Shown piece after piece: positions 16,117 to 24,954 of a stretch of DNA of 64,000 bases (its first letter is position 1; the number at the start of each line of letters is the position of its first letter). A model generated the notes under the pieces. The model had not been told where the DNA came from. It saw only the letters and a program-made list of their open reading frames with translations, and ran no database searches. The stretch comes from Peristeroidobacter agariperforans (GTDB taxonomy: Bacteria; Pseudomonadota; Gammaproteobacteria; Steroidobacterales; Steroidobacteraceae). The translations under genes were made by a program, and so were the position numbers. The DNA lies in the NCBI RefSeq assembly GCF_004138335.1, contig NZ_RYFW01000002.1, forward strand, positions 1,097,501 to 1,161,500, written 5' to 3'.

Positions 16117-17337
16117 ATGAGCGAAAAGAATCACGACACGATGAACGTCGAGGGCGGCGCCCACGTCAAGATGTGGACGCAGGGCGTGCCGGTCGAGGAC
16201 GGGGCCAAGGAACAGCTGCGCAAGACGGCGAAGATGCCGTTTATCTTTCATCACATCGCAGTGATGCCGGACGTGCACGTTGGCAAGGGCTCGACGATCG
16301 GCAGTGTCATCCCGACGCTGCAGGCGGTGATACCTGCGGCGGTCGGCGTCGACATCGGCTGCGGCATGATCGCGGCCAAGACGACGCTGCAGGCGTCCGA
16401 TCTTCCGGACAACTTGAGTGGCGTGCGTTCGGCGATCGAGCGGGCTGTACCGCATGGCAAGTCCCCCGGACGGCACGACCGGGGCGCGTGGGATCGGCCT
16501 CCCGACAACGCGGATGCGGCGTGGGGCAAGTTACACGAGGGCTTCAAGCGGATCACGGACAAGTACCCGCACCTGCAGAAGACCAACAATCGTATGCATC
16601 TCGGTACGCTTGGCACCGGCAATCACTTCGTCGAGGTGTGTCTCGACGAAGAGCAGTCGGTTTGGTTCATGCTCCATAGCGGGTCGCGTGGCGTCGGCAA
16701 TGCCATCGGCACGCACTTCATCGAGCTGGCCCGGCGGGACATGCAGCAATGGATGATCAATCTGCCGGACCGCGACCTGGCGTATTTCCCGGAGGGCACG
16801 CAGCACTTCGACGACTACGTCGAGGCGGTGGAGTGGGCGCAGAACTTCGCGCGATTGAATCGTGAGGTGATGATGCAGAATGTGATCGCAGCCGTGCGCA
16901 AGGCGATTCCGAAGTCGTTCGAGAGTCACATCGAGGCGGTGAACTGTCATCACAACTATGTGAACCGGGAGCACCACTTCGGTCGCGATGTGCTCGTGAC
17001 CCGTAAGGGAGCCGTGAGCGCTCGAAAGGGCGAGCTCGGCATCATTCCGGGAAGCATGGGTGCGCGTTCGTACATCGTGCGCGGCCTCGGCAATGAGGAC
17101 AGCTTCCATAGCTGCAGCCACGGTGCGGGACGGACGATGTCTCGCACCGAGGCTCGGAAGCGCTTCACGGTGGAAGAACATCGTGCGGCAACGGCGGGAG
17201 TGGAGTGTCGAAAGGACAAAGAAGTGATCGACGAGACTCCCGCTGCTTATAAGGACATCGACGCGGTGATGAACGCACAGCGAGACCTGGTCGAGGTGGT
17301 CCATACGTTGAAGCAGGTCGTGTGCGTCAAGGGATGA
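16117..17337 (+). CDS. rtcB: RtcB, RNA-splicing ligase
   Basis: 406 residues, the normal length. It joins 2',3'-cyclic or 3'-phosphate RNA ends to 5'-OH ends using GTP and Mn2+. Visible signatures: DVHVGKG, GVDIGCGM (metal Cys), LGTLGTGNHFVE, LHSGSRG, and the guanylylated histidine His335 in SCSHGAGR. ATG 16117 has GGAG at 16105-16108; the open reading to 16072 would run into the tRNA-like element. Third part of the operon after rsr and the non-coding RNAs; its stop overlaps the rtcA start. Confidence 0.97.
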   Translation: MSEKNHDTMNVEGGAHVKMWTQGVPVEDGAKEQLRKTAKMPFIFHHIAVMPDVHVGKGSTIGSVIPTLQAVIPAAVGVDIGCGMIAAKTTLQASDLPDNLSGVRSAIERAVPHGKSPGRHDRGAWDRPPDNADAAWGKLHEGFKRITDKYPHLQKTNNRMHLGTLGTGNHFVEVCLDEEQSVWFMLHSGSRGVGNAIGTHFIELARRDMQQWMINLPDRDLAYFPEGTQHFDDYVEAVEWAQNFARLNREVMMQNVIAAVRKAIPKSFESHIEAVNCHHNYVNREHHFGRDVLVTRKGAVSARKGELGIIPGSMGARSYIVRGLGNEDSFHSCSHGAGRTMSRTEARKRFTVEEHRAATAGVECRKDKEVIDETPAAYKDIDAVMNAQRDLVEVVHTLKQVVCVKG

Positions 17338-18350
17338 AAATGATCGAGATCGATGGATCCAAGGGCGAAGGCGGCGGGCAGATTCTGCGCTCGTCGCTTT
17401 CGCTCGCCATTTGCACGCAGCAGCCGTTCCTGATTACGAATATTCGCGCCAATCGCGATAAGCCGGGGCTGTTGCGTCAGCATCTCACTGCGGTCAAGGC
17501 CGCGGGGGAGATCTGCAATGGAGAACTGACCGGCGCCGAGATCGGCAGTCGGGAGCTGACCTTCAAGCCGGGCCGGTTGAAGGGCGGCAATTATTCGTTT
17601 GCGATCGGCACGGCGGGCAGCTCGACGCTGGTGTTGCAGACCGTGCTGCCGCCGTTGTTGACCGCGGAGGAGCCCAGCGTCGTTCGGATCACTGGCGGAA
17701 CGCATAATCGCGGTTCGCCGCCGTTCGATTTCCTGCAGCGAGCGTTTTTGCCGTCGCTCGCTCGGATGGGTGCGAAGGTGGAACTCGAGCTGCGAAGCTA
17801 CGGCTTCTACCCGCGAGGCGGCGGCGAGATCGTCGCCAAGATCGCTCCGTCTGAGTTGTCGGCGCTAACGCTGACCGAGCGAGGCGATCGAGTGCGGGCT
17901 TACGCCGAAGCGTACGTCGCGGCGTTGCCGATCAATATCGCGCAGCGTGAGTTGGAGGTCATCGGCCATCGCTTGAACTGGTCGCAGGATCAGTTGTTGC
18001 TGCGCGGCCTGTCGAATGACATGGGACCGGGCAACGCCGTGACGATCACCGTCGAGCACGAGCATGTCACTGAAGTGTTCACGGGCTTCGGCGAGCGAGG
18101 CGTTCGAGCAGAGGCGGTTGCGGCTGGCGCAGTCGACGAAGCTCGCAACTACATTGCAGCGACCGCCGCGGTCGGCGAGCACCTGGCGGATCAGTTGCTG
18201 TTGCCGATGACGCTCGGGCAGGGCGGATCGTTTACGACGACGGTCGTCACGGAACATCTGCGATCGAATGCATCGATCATCGAGACGTTCACGTCGAAGC
18301 GCGTGTCGATCAGCGAGTTCGACGGCGGCTTCTCGGTGCGGGTCCGGTAG
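17334..18350 (+). CDS. rtcA: RtcA, RNA 3'-terminal phosphate cyclase
   Basis: 338 residues, usual length. It converts RNA 3'-phosphates to 2',3'-cyclic phosphates with ATP. Motifs: IDGSKGEGGGQILR at the start, IRANRDKPGLLRQHL, GGTHNRGSPPFDF, YGFYPRGGGE, and the adenylylated histidine His308 in TEHLRSN. ATG 17334 overlaps the rtcB stop (ATGA), so the two are translationally coupled. In Salmonella RtcA makes the cyclic end that activates RtcR, so it would close a feedback loop here too. Last gene of the operon; convergent with the DUF6494 gene immediately after. Confidence 0.97.
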   Translation: MKMIEIDGSKGEGGGQILRSSLSLAICTQQPFLITNIRANRDKPGLLRQHLTAVKAAGEICNGELTGAEIGSRELTFKPGRLKGGNYSFAIGTAGSSTLVLQTVLPPLLTAEEPSVVRITGGTHNRGSPPFDFLQRAFLPSLARMGAKVELELRSYGFYPRGGGEIVAKIAPSELSALTLTERGDRVRAYAEAYVAALPINIAQRELEVIGHRLNWSQDQLLLRGLSNDMGPGNAVTITVEHEHVTEVFTGFGERGVRAEAVAAGAVDEARNYIAATAAVGEHLADQLLLPMTLGQGGSFTTTVVTEHLRSNASIIETFTSKRVSISEFDGGFSVRVR

Positions 18351-18557
18351 TCAGCCCAGCTCGATTACACCGTCGAACACGACGTTGAGCTGCACGCCTT
18401 CGATCTCCAGCGTCATCCGGGCGGGCAGCGATTCGGCGCCTGAAATCCTGCCCTCCTGGATCGCCTGGGCCACTGCATGCTCGATCTCGCGTTGCGAGCC
18501 GACGCCGACCATCTTTAGAAACTTGCGAATGCTGAGATTGAAGGTTTCGTCGTTCAT
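18351..18557 (-). CDS. DUF6494 family protein
   Basis: 68 residues, full family length: MNDETFNLSIRKFLKMVGVG then SQREIEHAVAQAIQEG, followed by two strands and the end NVVFDGVIELG. This is the DUF6494 pattern; function unknown. GGAG precedes ATG 18557 at a good distance. The open frame extends to 18947 but that part lies in the VOC gene and is not family-like. It follows the VOC gene on the same strand, 67 bases away. Confidence 0.82.
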   Translation of the reverse strand: MNDETFNLSIRKFLKMVGVGSQREIEHAVAQAIQEGRISGAESLPARMTLEIEGVQLNVVFDGVIELG

Positions 18558-18624
18558 GGGGGCTCCAGGGGCGTAACGGACGGCTCGAGCAGGTAAACGC
18601 GCCGCCCCGCGCCTTGGTTGCCGG

Positions 18625-19236
18625 TCAGCTCGCCAAGGGCTCGCCCGTCTGCTCGCGAACCAGGTAATTGGCGTACCAATCCGGCCAGTTTTTATCCCGT
18701 TCGCCCGTGCGTTTCTCGTGCTCCGTGTGAGCGGCCTCTGCGCGGCGCAGCGCTTTAGCGAGTTCGCCTGCGGACGTGAAGGTCGTGGCTGCGTCGACTC
18801 GTCCGGGAAGGCGCGTGGTGACTTCTTGCAGCAGCCACGTGTTGCCGTCCGGATCGCTGAACGTTGCAAACGAGCCGTAGCTGCCTCGCTCGGGATGGAT
18901 GCCGGGGCGCACGGGTTGCCCCGGGCCCTGTCGATGCGCCACCTCACTGACCTTCACGCCCAGTTCAAGCAATCGGGCGCGCGCTGCCTCGACATCAGAA
19001 ACGACGAGAAACAATCCGGATGCCGAACCGGGCGCCGCGTCGGTGAGGCCCTTGCCGAAGTGCACCGAACACGAGGAACCTGGCGGAGTGACTTGCACGC
19101 CTCGAAAATCATCGCCCACGACGAAGTCGCCGTCGAGCCGCCAGCCGAGCTTGGTGTAGAAGCGCAGGGCGCGCTCGACATCGGCAACCGGAATGACGAC
19201 GACTTCCAGCTTCATGATTTCGGGTGCGGTACTCAT
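18625..19236 (-). CDS. VOC family protein (glyoxalase/bleomycin-resistance fold)
   Basis: 203 residues. Residues about 8-140 form a VOC domain: LEVVVIPVADVERALRFYTK, then GLFLVVSDVEAARARLLELG and ATFSDPDGNTWLLQEV. A C-terminal extension of about 60 residues ending AEAAHTEHEKRTGERDKNWP is a recurring tail in one VOC subgroup. ATG 19236 was chosen because homology starts a few residues later. The substrate is not known; dimers usually bind a metal with His/Glu residues that cannot all be assigned here. Confidence 0.85.
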   Translation of the reverse strand: MSTAPEIMKLEVVVIPVADVERALRFYTKLGWRLDGDFVVGDDFRGVQVTPPGSSCSVHFGKGLTDAAPGSASGLFLVVSDVEAARARLLELGVKVSEVAHRQGPGQPVRPGIHPERGSYGSFATFSDPDGNTWLLQEVTTRLPGRVDAATTFTSAGELAKALRRAEAAHTEHEKRTGERDKNWPDWYANYLVREQTGEPLAS

Positions 19237-19391
19237 GTTGACTCCTGGGAGTGGACGGACCGATTCCGGAAACGTAGCGAATCTGGCGCGGGCTGCGATT
19301 AGACCAAGGGGCATCGACCTGGGTGTCGCAACCTTTGGCGGACATTGCGCGTCGTAGATGCCATTCGCAGCAAGCCTGGAAGGTTGTTCCC

Positions 19392-20783
19392 ATGCATTGG
19401 ATGGTCCCTACGTCGATGATTCTGCTGGCGCTCGGCGGTTCTCGAGCAATCGCTGCGTCACCTTCGAGTCCCATTCCTTGCGAAGTCGGCAGCTACACCA
19501 TGGCGGACGGCACCCAGCTGGACATTGCCCCCAGCTCTGAGGGCAGGTTGCGATGGAGTCTTCTCGACGGTCGCACCGGCGCGCTGACATCGCAGGGCAA
19601 GGGACGATGGACCAGCAAGCTGGGCTGGACCGATCGTCCCGACGGACATCACGTCACGTTTTCAGATTGCAAGCGAGGCGAGATTCGATTCGACGAGCTC
19701 AGGGGCAAGCGCCAGGCTTTGATCCAAATCGACACTCGCTTTCAAGGCAGCGGTGTCGATCTGGCCGGGCGATTGACGTTGCCGCCGGGCCAGGCGCGAG
19801 TGCCCATCGTTGTATTGATCCACGGCGCCGAGCACTCATCGGCGCTCGAGGATTATTCGTTGCAACGGCAGTTCGCGAGCGTCGGCATCGGCGTGTTCGC
19901 CTATGACAAGCGTGGCACGGGCGCGTCCGCAGGACGCTACTCCCAGAATTATTTGTTACTCGCGACCGATGCGGTTCACGCCGTGCGTGAGGCTCGGCGT
20001 CTCGCCGGCGATCGTGCCGGACGAGTGGGATATCAGGGGGGCAGCCAGGGTGGCTGGGTGGCGCCGCTGGCAGCGCGCATCGAGCCGGTGGACTTCGTCA
20101 TCGTGAGCTTTGGGCTGGCGGTGTCGCCGCTGGATGAAGATCGCGAGGCGATCGAATTCGACATGCAGCGTGCCGGCTTCGGGCCCGAGATCGAGGTCAA
20201 GGCCATGGAGATTGCCGACGCCACGGCGCGAATCGTCGACAGCAATTTCACCGAAGGCTACGAGCAGCTCGCTGCGGTCAAGCGCAAGTATGGCAACGAG
20301 CCTTGGTTCAAGTCGGTCCGCGGTAACATCACCTGGTATCTGTTGGCCGGGTCGGAAGAATCGATACGCAAGGAAGGTCCGGCCCTACTCGAAGGTGTGC
20401 CGGCCCGGTACGACCCGATGCCGGTGTTGGCGAATCTCGACGTGCCGCAGCTATGGATAATGGGAGGCCAGGATCGCGACGCGCCGCCGAGGCAGACGCT
20501 GCGTCGGCTGGAAGCGCTGAGAAAAGCGGGTCGGCCGATTACCGCGGCTGTTTTTCCCGACGCGGACCACGGGATGTACGAGTTCGAGACGCAGGCGGAT
20601 GGCGAGCGCGTGTCGACGCGCCAGCCGGAGGGCTATTTTCAGATGATGAAGGACTTCATCGAGGGCAGGCCGCAGGCTCCGGGCTATGGAAGTGCGGAGC
20701 TGCGTGGCGGCAGCACATGGATTACAGAGCGCCGAAACCCCGAACCGCGAGCCACGACGCGCCCACCCACACCGCGCCCTTGA
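19392..20783 (+). CDS. secreted alpha/beta-hydrolase (S9/esterase-like)
   Basis: 463 residues with a signal peptide (MILLALGGSRAIAAS). After a beta-rich N-terminal region (about 35-140) comes an alpha/beta-hydrolase fold: oxyanion strand VVLIHGAEHSS, FAYDKRGTGASAGRYS, nucleophile Ser in YQGGSQGGWVAPL, acid in MGGQDRDAPP and His in FPDADHGMYEF, so the triad is complete. ATG 19392 (or 19401) starts at the signal peptide; 19323 is too long. It overlaps the small convergent gene at its 3' end. Substrate unknown; peptidase or esterase activity is possible. Confidence 0.85.
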   Translation: MHWMVPTSMILLALGGSRAIAASPSSPIPCEVGSYTMADGTQLDIAPSSEGRLRWSLLDGRTGALTSQGKGRWTSKLGWTDRPDGHHVTFSDCKRGEIRFDELRGKRQALIQIDTRFQGSGVDLAGRLTLPPGQARVPIVVLIHGAEHSSALEDYSLQRQFASVGIGVFAYDKRGTGASAGRYSQNYLLLATDAVHAVREARRLAGDRAGRVGYQGGSQGGWVAPLAARIEPVDFVIVSFGLAVSPLDEDREAIEFDMQRAGFGPEIEVKAMEIADATARIVDSNFTEGYEQLAAVKRKYGNEPWFKSVRGNITWYLLAGSEESIRKEGPALLEGVPARYDPMPVLANLDVPQLWIMGGQDRDAPPRQTLRRLEALRKAGRPITAAVFPDADHGMYEFETQADGERVSTRQPEGYFQMMKDFIEGRPQAPGYGSAELRGGSTWITERRNPEPRATTRPPTPRP

Positions 20784-20880
20784 CGAACAGCGCCAGAAAC
20801 GTGGCTCGCGCTACGCCTTTCACCCACGCCGGCGGGTTGTGGAAAGTGGAGGCGACAGAAGCTGCAATTGGCGTGTGCAT
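20722..20880 (-). CDS. small membrane protein (52 aa)
   Basis: Short reading of 52 codons starting MHTPIAASVASTFHNPPAWV and continuing with a hydrophobic stretch ATFLALFVKGAVWVGASWLAV, one probable transmembrane helix. GAGGA lies about ten bases before ATG 20880. It overlaps the 3' end of the hydrolase gene by 62 bases on the opposite strand. No family recognised; coding status rests on the ribosome site and membrane-like composition. Confidence 0.45.
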   Translation of the reverse strand: MHTPIAASVASTFHNPPAWVKGVARATFLALFVKGAVWVGASWLAVRGFGAL

Positions 20881-21025
20881 CGCGTGAGTTCCTCGGTGCA
20901 ATTGGAAACTGCGAATGAGGATACGAGCGGTGTGCGTGCAGCAAACATCCCCGGATGGACCAACCACCCCTACGGCCGGGCCTGCGATTTCCTCTACGAC
21001 ATCGCCTTAACCGGATCGACTACGG

Positions 21026-21670
21026 TCAGGACTGATTTCTCCAGTCGGTCAGGCCCTCGCGATCGTTGACCTCGATGAATGCAGGCCGGGAGCGCATGCG
21101 GTGGATGTAGGGCGCGAGATTTTTCCAGGTGGTCGCCGGTCGCGGCATGTTTCGCGACCAGCGCATGACCATGGTCGCCAGGAAATCGGCCGCGGTCAGT
21201 TCGCTGCCCATCATGTGAGTGCGACCGTCGGCCAGGTGCGCATCGAGCCGGTCCCATGCACCTTCGATTCGACGTCGTGCGAGCGCCTTGACTGCGTCAG
21301 CGTCGGCAGGATCGCCGTCCGCCTGGGCATAAAACCAATCGCGCTTGGCGGGTAGCACTGTGTTCGCGAGGAAGATCATCATTTCGAGCCAATCGGCGCG
21401 ACCGGGCGCTCCCGGCAACGGTGCGAACTTCTTCTCTGGATGACGCTCGGCGAGCAACATCAGCAGGCTCGTGGATTCTCCGTGCGCCTTGCCGTCGACC
21501 ATCAAAGTCGGAATGCGGCCGGTGGGATTCACGCGCAGATACTCCGGCGATTTCTGCGCGCCGGCATCGATGCTGACCAGCTTCGCCTCGAACGGCACGC
21601 CGAGCTCGATCAGCATCCAATGCACCGCCAGGCTGGCGGATCCCGGCGAATAATAAAGCGTGTAACTCAT
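21026..21670 (-). CDS. glutathione S-transferase family protein
   Basis: 214 residues. The N-terminal thioredoxin fold begins YTLYYSPGSASLAVHWMLIE (Ser likely in the active site) with NPTGRIPTLMVDGKAHGES giving the cis-Pro and the Glu-Ser glutathione contact. The C-terminal helical domain contains LTAADFLATMVMRW, the conserved N-capping region. It resembles the bacterial beta/theta-like GSTs. ATG 21670 fits the family start; the longer reading to 21844 is not supported. Its neighbours are unrelated. Confidence 0.9.
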   Translation of the reverse strand: MSYTLYYSPGSASLAVHWMLIELGVPFEAKLVSIDAGAQKSPEYLRVNPTGRIPTLMVDGKAHGESTSLLMLLAERHPEKKFAPLPGAPGRADWLEMMIFLANTVLPAKRDWFYAQADGDPADADAVKALARRRIEGAWDRLDAHLADGRTHMMGSELTAADFLATMVMRWSRNMPRPATTWKNLAPYIHRMRSRPAFIEVNDREGLTDWRNQS

Positions 21671-21835
21671 GGCCAACTCATCCGAGAAGGGTCGGCGCAG
21701 AAGTTTAGCGCAGCGGGATGCCCGAACTACGGACCAAAAGCGCCATCGTTGCGGCCCAGGACGGCCATCGGTGCCGGGGAACCGCTGTCCGAATTGAGTG
21801 TTACAAGTCACACCGAACCAAACGAGGATCGCACA

Positions 21836-22180
21836 ATGGCGCAAGCACGGGACAGCTCCATCCTGGCCAGCTCACTTTGGATGATCCTGATCAGCCTCGT
21901 GCTGTTCTTCTTGCCGGCCATCAACGGCCTGATCGGCGGCTGGGTGGGTGGCTACAAGGCCGGCTCTGCGGGGCGAGGGGTGAGTGCGGCGGTGTTGCCC
22001 TCCATCATCGTCGGCGCGATCTTGTGGATCATGTTGGCCTCGTACGGCCGTCCGCTGCTCGGTTTCTTCGGCGGCCTGGCCGTTGGCTTGTGGGCGCTGA
22101 TCTCGAGTGTGGGTTTGTTGATCGGCGCCGCCATCGGCGGCGTGATGGCGCCGGACCGCTCGGGCCTGCGGCTTCAATAG
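21836..22180 (+). CDS. small hydrophobic membrane protein (114 aa)
   Basis: 114 residues with three to four hydrophobic helices, glycine-rich: MILISLVLFFLPAINGLIGG, then AAVLPSIIVGAILWIMLA and LALISSVGLLIGAAIGG-like repeats, ending PDRSGLRLQ. GAGG upstream of ATG 21836 supports the start. No family that I can name with certainty; it looks like the short glycine-zipper membrane proteins. Its 3' end overlaps the PPOX gene (opposite strand) by seven bases. Confidence 0.7.
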   Translation: MAQARDSSILASSLWMILISLVLFFLPAINGLIGGWVGGYKAGSAGRGVSAAVLPSIIVGAILWIMLASYGRPLLGFFGGLAVGLWALISSVGLLIGAAIGGVMAPDRSGLRLQ

Positions 22181-23184
22181 AGATTCTTTTTATAGTCGTG
22201 GTCGAGCCCTTTGCGCATCATGCCTGGGATCGACACGCTGGCGCGGGCCAGGGCTGCCTCTGCGCCGCCAACCCGGCTCAGCTTGATGTGAGCTTTGAAT
22301 ATCTCCGCAGGTTCCAGCCCGGTGGCGGTCTGCACGGCCGGCCAGAGTCGTGCGCGCGACAGCGCTTCGCTTCTGCGCACGATGCACTCCGCGTGCTGAA
22401 TCCGGGTCACGAGCTTCGGTGTCTTCTCGTTGACGGCGAACGATGCGCGCACTGCCTCATCGGTGGACACGCTGGCGACGCCGGTCACGTGCATGACATC
22501 CAGGGATCCTGGAATCACCGCCATGGCCGCGATCCGTGGCTGGGTCAAAATGTTCCGAAAGCTGTCGACGCGGCGGTTGCCGGGGCGGTCCGGGTACCAC
22601 ATCGCGTCTTGATGCGCCTTCAACAACACACCCGCCGGATCGCCTTTGGGGCTCACATCCGCGCGTCCATCGTTGTCCATGGTGGCCAGCGCCATGAAGC
22701 GGCTTTGCTCCACGAAGGCGGCAGCATCAGAGATCACATTCACCTCGACCGGCGTTGCGCTCCAGAATCCCGATCGCATGAAGGCCTTGGCGCAATGTAA
22801 ATAGCATTCTTCCACCGCAACACCGATGTGACCATCGGCGACGCCGCGAACACGACCGTTGATACGCAATGTTTCATCGATGCCGGGCACGAGGAACAGC
22901 GAACCGAAGCCCTGGCCTTCACGCGCCAGGCTCGGATCGTCGAGCAGCGTCAGGGGCAATTGAATGGACTGAGGATCGGTCACGCGCAGGAAGCCCGTTT
23001 CGCCGCCGCCCGCGGTCGCCCGGATGCCACTGGGATCGCCGAAGGCCGCAAACATGAACGGCGAGGCGGCGAGCCACCGCATGGCGTTGTCATCGAGGTA
23101 ATCGATGACTTTCAAGTCGCGCGGGGCAGGCAGTCTGCCAACGTGGCCTTGTAACGTGTCGAGATCGGTGACCAGGTCGTTCAC
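22174..23184 (-). CDS. large PPOX-family FMN-binding protein
   Basis: 336 residues from GTG 23184 (an upstream in-frame start at 23247 is also possible but lies in the GIY-YIG promoter). Two split-barrel-like parts: SPFMFAAFGDPSGIRATAGG in the N-terminal half and SRFMALATMDNDGRADVSPKGDP in the C-terminal half, where WYPDRPGNRRVDSFRNIL and IAAMAVIPG are typical of pyridoxamine-phosphate-oxidase relatives. Fusion of two PPOX-like domains is seen in this subgroup. Flavin or heme use and substrate are unknown. Confidence 0.8.
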   Translation of the reverse strand: MNDLVTDLDTLQGHVGRLPAPRDLKVIDYLDDNAMRWLAASPFMFAAFGDPSGIRATAGGGETGFLRVTDPQSIQLPLTLLDDPSLAREGQGFGSLFLVPGIDETLRINGRVRGVADGHIGVAVEECYLHCAKAFMRSGFWSATPVEVNVISDAAAFVEQSRFMALATMDNDGRADVSPKGDPAGVLLKAHQDAMWYPDRPGNRRVDSFRNILTQPRIAAMAVIPGSLDVMHVTGVASVSTDEAVRASFAVNEKTPKLVTRIQHAECIVRRSEALSRARLWPAVQTATGLEPAEIFKAHIKLSRVGGAEAALARASVSIPGMMRKGLDHDYKKNLY

Positions 23185-23263
23185 GGCGTTCCGTCGTCCT
23201 TCCGCAGCGGCAGTCGAGTGCGCAGTCTGCCCGAATCGGCGACACATGCGGTAACCTCTGCGT

Positions 23264-23533
23264 ATGACTCAAAGTTGGTGGGTTTATTTGCTCATCTGCC
23301 GCGATGGCCGCACCTATGCCGGTATCGCGACCGACGTTGCGGCCCGTTTCGAAGCTCACAGCCGTGGCAAGGGCGCGAAATTCACGCGCTCGAATCCGCC
23401 CGTTCGCGTCCTCGGCGCGCAAGCCTTCGCCACCAAGTCGGAGGCGATGAAAGCGGAAGCGGCGTTGAAGAAGCTGGATCGTCCCGCAAGGCTGGCCTGG
23501 GCCAAACTGCTGGAAGTCAGCGCCACCACATGA
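23264..23533 (+). CDS. GIY-YIG nuclease family protein
   Basis: 89 residues, the single-domain YhbQ/UPF0213-type length. It has WWVYLLICRDGRTYAGIATD (the Y-V-Y/Y-A-G core), then RFEAHSRGKGAKFTRSNPP and AMKAEAALKKLDR, with catalytic Arg and Glu positions present. Stand-alone members may nick or process nucleic acids, though no clear role is established. The stop overlaps the DUF1615 start (ATGA 23530-23533). Confidence 0.9.
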   Translation: MTQSWWVYLLICRDGRTYAGIATDVAARFEAHSRGKGAKFTRSNPPVRVLGAQAFATKSEAMKAEAALKKLDRPARLAWAKLLEVSATT

Positions 23534-24663
23534 CCGACTCGTTACGCCTCAACTCGGTCCCGCGCCGCCGGTTCGGCGCAGTGGCGGTGTCACTGTGCAT
23601 GAGTCTGATCGCGAGCTGCACGAGCCCACCGGTGCGCGAGCCGGCCATCGATCCGGATGTGGCGCGAGCGGAGATTGCCAAACGCATTGCTCCTACGGTC
23701 AAGAATCGCGAAGGCTGGGCAATCGACATCTTCGCTGCGTTCGAGGCGCTCTCGATCCGCCCGACGGCGGAGAACATCTGCGCCGTGGTCGCAGTGACCG
23801 AGCAGGAGTCCACGTTCCAGGCCACTCCCGCGGTGGCTGGGCTACCCGCCATTGCTCGCCGTGAGATCGATGCGAGGGCGGCTCGTTACAAGATTCCGAA
23901 TTTTCTGGTGGATGCGGCACTGAGCGTGGAGTCGCCGAATGGCAAGAGCTATCGCGAGCGACTGGCGAAGGTCAAGACCGAGCAGGAGCTGAGCGAGATC
24001 TTCGGCGACTTCATCGGCATGGTGCCGCTGGGCGAACGTTTGTTCGGCAGCTTGAATCCGGTCCGCACCGGCGGCCCGATGCAAGTGAGCATCGCGTACG
24101 CCGAACAGCACGCCAATCAGAAGCGCTATCCCTATCCGATGCCGGGCAGCGTTCGCGAGGAGGTGTTCACGCGACGTGGCGGCATGTACTTCGGGATCGC
24201 GCATCTGCTCGACTATCCGGTGAGCTATCCGGGCATGGTGTATCGCTTCGCCGACTTCAACGCCGGCCACTACGCCAGTCGAAATGCGGCGTTTCAGAGC
24301 GCCATCGGCAAATTGTCCAAGACAAAGCTCGCCTTGGATGGTGATCTGTTGATCGAGGGTTCGAGCGCGCCGAGCAAAACGGAGCTGGCGATTCGCGGCC
24401 TGGCCGCCGAGCTGGATCTGGATGACCGTGCGATTCGCCGGGATCTGGAGCTGGGCCGCGAGCAGGCGTTCGAAGACAGTAAACTTTTCAAGCGAGTGTT
24501 CGCGTTGGCTGACAAGAAACTGAAAGGTCCCGTGCCACGCGCGCTGATGCCGAACATCCGTCTGGAAAGCCCCAAGATCACGCGCAAGCTCACCACCGAG
24601 TGGTTCGCGAGGCGCGTCGACGATCGCTACCAGAAATGTCTGGGCCGGGGCCGCACCAGCTGA
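23530..24663 (+). CDS. DUF1615 lipoprotein
   Basis: 377 residues. N-terminus has a signal with lipobox-like LIASCTSPP, so it is probably a lipoprotein. The body matches DUF1615: VKNREGWAIDIFAAFEAL, CAVVAVTEQESTFQATP and GGPMQVSIAYAEQHA, MYFGIAHLLDYP, FADFNAGHYASRNAAFQ. The E-Q-E-S-T-F-Q region resembles lysozyme-like transglycosylase sites, so peptidoglycan binding or cleavage is plausible but unproven. Translationally coupled to the GIY-YIG gene. Confidence 0.88.
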   Translation: MTDSLRLNSVPRRRFGAVAVSLCMSLIASCTSPPVREPAIDPDVARAEIAKRIAPTVKNREGWAIDIFAAFEALSIRPTAENICAVVAVTEQESTFQATPAVAGLPAIARREIDARAARYKIPNFLVDAALSVESPNGKSYRERLAKVKTEQELSEIFGDFIGMVPLGERLFGSLNPVRTGGPMQVSIAYAEQHANQKRYPYPMPGSVREEVFTRRGGMYFGIAHLLDYPVSYPGMVYRFADFNAGHYASRNAAFQSAIGKLSKTKLALDGDLLIEGSSAPSKTELAIRGLAAELDLDDRAIRRDLELGREQAFEDSKLFKRVFALADKKLKGPVPRALMPNIRLESPKITRKLTTEWFARRVDDRYQKCLGRGRTS

Positions 24664-24682
24664 GCATGTGCTATCGTCGCGC

Positions 24683-24949
24683 ATGCCGTTCGATCCCTCC
24701 ACCATGTATCCCGACGACGAAGATCTGACTCCCGTGGCAGTGCCGCACACCGAGCTGTCGGCCGACGCGCTTCGGGGTGTCATCGAATCATTCGTATTGC
24801 GCGAGGGTACGGAGTACGGCGAGCGCGAGTTCACGCTCGAAGAAAAGCTGACGCACGTGGTGCATCAGCTGGAGCGCGGCGAGGCGCAAATCATGTTCGA
24901 TCCCCAGTCGAACTCGGTCGACATCGTGGTCACCCGAAAGCTCAAGTAG
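24683..24949 (+). CDS. YheU family protein
   Basis: 88 residues. The core LSADALRGVIESFVLREGTEYG then EREFTLEEKLTHVVHQLERGEAQIMFD matches YheU (UPF0270), with an extra acidic N-terminus compared with the E. coli protein. Starts at 24668 (GTG), 24683 (ATG) and 24704 (ATG) are all possible; 24683 is a compromise because none has a strong ribosome site. It lies between the DUF1615 gene and gor on the same strand. Function unknown. Confidence 0.85.
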   Translation: MPFDPSTMYPDDEDLTPVAVPHTELSADALRGVIESFVLREGTEYGEREFTLEEKLTHVVHQLERGEAQIMFDPQSNSVDIVVTRKLK

Positions 24950-24954
24950 ATTCC

